Assembly: GCA_030645915.1 (NCBI GenBank)
Contig: JAUSNO010000017.1
Span: 1-64,000 of the forward strand
Length of the DNA: 64,000 bases
Reading direction: 5' to 3'
Source of the DNA: Undibacterium sp.
GTDB taxonomy: Bacteria > Pseudomonadota > Gammaproteobacteria > Burkholderiales > Burkholderiaceae_D
Shown: positions 62,520-64,000 of the stretch, piece after piece
Position numbering within the stretch: the stretch's first letter is position 1
Layout of the letters: each line of letters starts with the position of its first letter
The notes under the pieces: generated by a model
What the model saw: only the letters and a program-made list of their open reading frames with translations
The model's database searches: none
Told to the model about the DNA's origin: nothing
Translations under genes and position numbers: made by a program

Positions 62520-63154
62520 GATGTGACTCCTTGTATGATTGAGAAAGTAAAACGGAATCTCTTAGCAATGGACGCGCAGAATCATCGACAGGCGCGCAAG
62601 AGCAACGCATCGAAAATCGAGCAGAAATGTTGAGGGTGGATATGCTAAGAGTACCGACTAGGACTAGAGCAAAGATGCCCTATTATTGAGCACCTTTGAT
62701 CAAATTATGGTGAAAATTTGAATTTTAATGCAAGTGCGAATTTAGACATATTTAGTTAATATTGTCTATATTTACGTGATTTTAATTAATTATAGCATAT
62801 TTTACGATAATTATTGTTATTTTTCTGGAAACTATATTGTCAGTTACCGCAGAAAGTGAAAGCTGTGCCAAAATTGGTGAAAGAAGCGTCCGAATATTTA
62901 TCAATCGCTTTTTTTATAATACGTGAACACACAGCTACTTCTAATTCCTATTCGCCATCGCCATCGCAAGGGGATAAATCAAATCGCACCGCCACCGCCC
63001 GTCACCTAGCAATTTTTGACTTTATTTTGCACTTCACCTACGTCAGGGTATCGAATAATACAAGCTGTCAATTGATGCCATTTCACATCGTGGTTGGTTT
63101 CGCTAAAGTTCTTTTGTTGAAGAATCCCCATGTTTGTCATTGTCAAATTTTAGA
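62520..63154. other. AT-rich region between helicase and ATPase genes
   Basis: No gene is convincing in these 635 bases. The part from 62690 to 62830 is extremely AT-rich and probably holds the promoter of the ATPase operon. Frames here lack ribosome sites and family features. Confidence 0.5.
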
Positions 63155-64000
63155 TTACGGTAAATGAAATTTCTTCAATACTGATCTTGTCATGAATTGG
63201 GACTGCTCTTGGTAGATATGACCATCCGCGCGATGTAAAGGTCCGTCAAAGACAAACGTACGTTCACGGGTGCGGCTTAGCGCAACATACAGCAAACGCC
63301 TCTCTTCACTGGTATCGCCACACTCAATAGAACGAAAATCTGGCAACGATCCTTCAACAACACCAAGCACAAAAACATAGTCCCATTCACGCCCCTTCGC
63401 ACCATGGATAGTCGTGGTCGTGACGAGGCTCGCCGACAATGTCTTATTTACTCTCAGCTTGAGTTCAGTGGTGCTATTTACGGTGTTGCAAATCGGTTCC
63501 CATTGCGCCAGCTCCGTCTTTATATTTTTGGTCAACTTGTCATCTGTCCTGAGTAACTTCTTATAGACCTTAGTGGCACCAATATATTGACCTTCTAGTG
63601 TTGGACACGTTAATGTTTTTTCCAATAGCCGTCTGCATGCTGCGCGTACTGATGCATCAACGGAAAAATGCACGGCTGCTGATGTCAATATTGCGCGCTC
63701 CTTATTGCGACGAGAACTCTTATCATCGGTGCCAACCTGTGTTTTCCATTGTTGGGCTAGCTCGACAAGATTAATCACACACTCTAAATGACGTTGATCT
63801 TGTTTCCTGTATAAAGGTTTAGTATCAATATGTTGCTGGCGTAGGGCTTGTTCAATATGATTTAACCGTCGCTTGTGACGCGCCAATATAGCGATCTTAT
63901 TCAAATCAATTCCCGCATCAACCAGCCTTTGAATTGCACCAATTACTTTTGCCTCTTCTCTGTCGCTTACCGTACATCGTACAAACACAGGTTTTTGACC
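63155..64000 (-). CDS. UvrD/Rep-type SF1 helicase, C-terminal part (N-terminus beyond window)
   Basis: The last ~280 residues of an SF1 helicase; the open frame continues past base 64000, so the start is missing. Motif IV region is IAILARHKRRLNHIEQALRQQ, motif V TIHGAKGREWDYVFVLGVVEGSLPDF, and motif VI EERRLLYVALSRTRE. These are the 2B/2A-domain motifs of UvrD-like helicases. It stops 635 bases before the ATPase start on the same strand. Whether it is a repair-type helicase or a nuclease-fused defence or island helicase cannot be told without the N-terminus. Confidence 0.9.
   Translation of the reverse strand, partial: GQKPVFVRCTVSDREEAKVIGAIQRLVDAGIDLNKIAILARHKRRLNHIEQALRQQHIDTKPLYRKQDQRHLECVINLVELAQQWKTQVGTDDKSSRRNKERAILTSAAVHFSVDASVRAACRRLLEKTLTCPTLEGQYIGATKVYKKLLRTDDKLTKNIKTELAQWEPICNTVNSTTELKLRVNKTLSASLVTTTTIHGAKGREWDYVFVLGVVEGSLPDFRSIECGDTSEERRLLYVALSRTRERTFVFDGPLHRADGHIYQEQSQFMTRSVLKKFHLP

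Noticed and set aside
62814-63167. 117-residue plus-strand frame in the AT-rich gap
   Set aside because: Starts at a TTG in AT-rich DNA, has no ribosome site and no recognisable family.
1-64000. CRISPR arrays and rRNA genes
   Set aside because: No regularly spaced short direct repeats and no rRNA-like blocks were noticed on either strand.

Overview
The window looks like a betaproteobacterial chromosome (order Burkholderiales, probably Oxalobacteraceae-like). This is inferred from the housekeeping genes (tex, a CGFS glutaredoxin, ubiX), from gene style, and from a decayed tRNA-Phe fragment of ordinary proteobacterial type. No species can be named from sequence alone.

Layout. 1-9.6 kb is core-like: an OmpA-family protein running off the left edge, tex with a clear terminator, a response regulator/histidine kinase pair, an acyltransferase/SGNH-esterase pair, then grxD and ubiX. 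9.6-17.1 kb is an accessory island on the minus strand, dominated by TIR or TIR-like proteins: a 413-aa TIR-like protein, a ThsB-like protein, a stand-alone SLOG protein translationally coupled to a 380-aa TIR protein, a second small TIR protein, and a DUF4062-like protein with a helical-repeat tail. No SIR2-type ThsA is present, so this may be a Thoeris-related system with a different or split effector. It is the best candidate for something undescribed. 17.2-29.8 kb is one tightly overlapping operon: a WYL repressor (BrxR/CapW type), hsdM, hsdS, two different DUF262 proteins, hsdR and a YgjP-type metallopeptidase. This is a type I restriction system with embedded GmrSD/RloF-like genes. 29.8-31.6 kb is a gene-poor scar zone with a broken hsdM fragment and another relic reading frame.

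31.6-53.8 kb is a catabolic region. An AraC regulator is followed by an operon transcribed from 44.8 down to 32.9 kb: alpha/beta hydrolase, Baeyer-Villiger monooxygenase, short-chain dehydrogenase, zinc alcohol dehydrogenase, aldehyde dehydrogenase, acyl-CoA dehydrogenase, class III CoA-transferase, fused hydratase/3-hydroxyacyl-CoA dehydrogenase, and a thiolase. Together these can take a cyclic alcohol (cyclohexanol is the model) through ketone, lactone, hydroxy acid and dicarboxylic acid to acetyl-CoA and succinyl-CoA. A second operon (53.8 to 45.4 kb) encodes a YCF48-like protein, an RND/MMPL transporter, DUF1302 and DUF1329 proteins, and both ETF subunits, which would accept electrons from the acyl-CoA dehydrogenase. 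Upstream of the second operon lies a degenerate copy of the promoter and first ~45 codons of the hydrolase gene, next to an IS3-family relic.

54.8-57.3 kb holds a lipoprotein, a secreted protein and an XRE regulator. From 57.35 kb to the right edge is a mobile-island module on the minus strand: tyrosine recombinase, papain-fold/C39-like cysteine peptidase, two small unknown proteins, a double AAA+ ATPase and a UvrD-type helicase cut by the window end.
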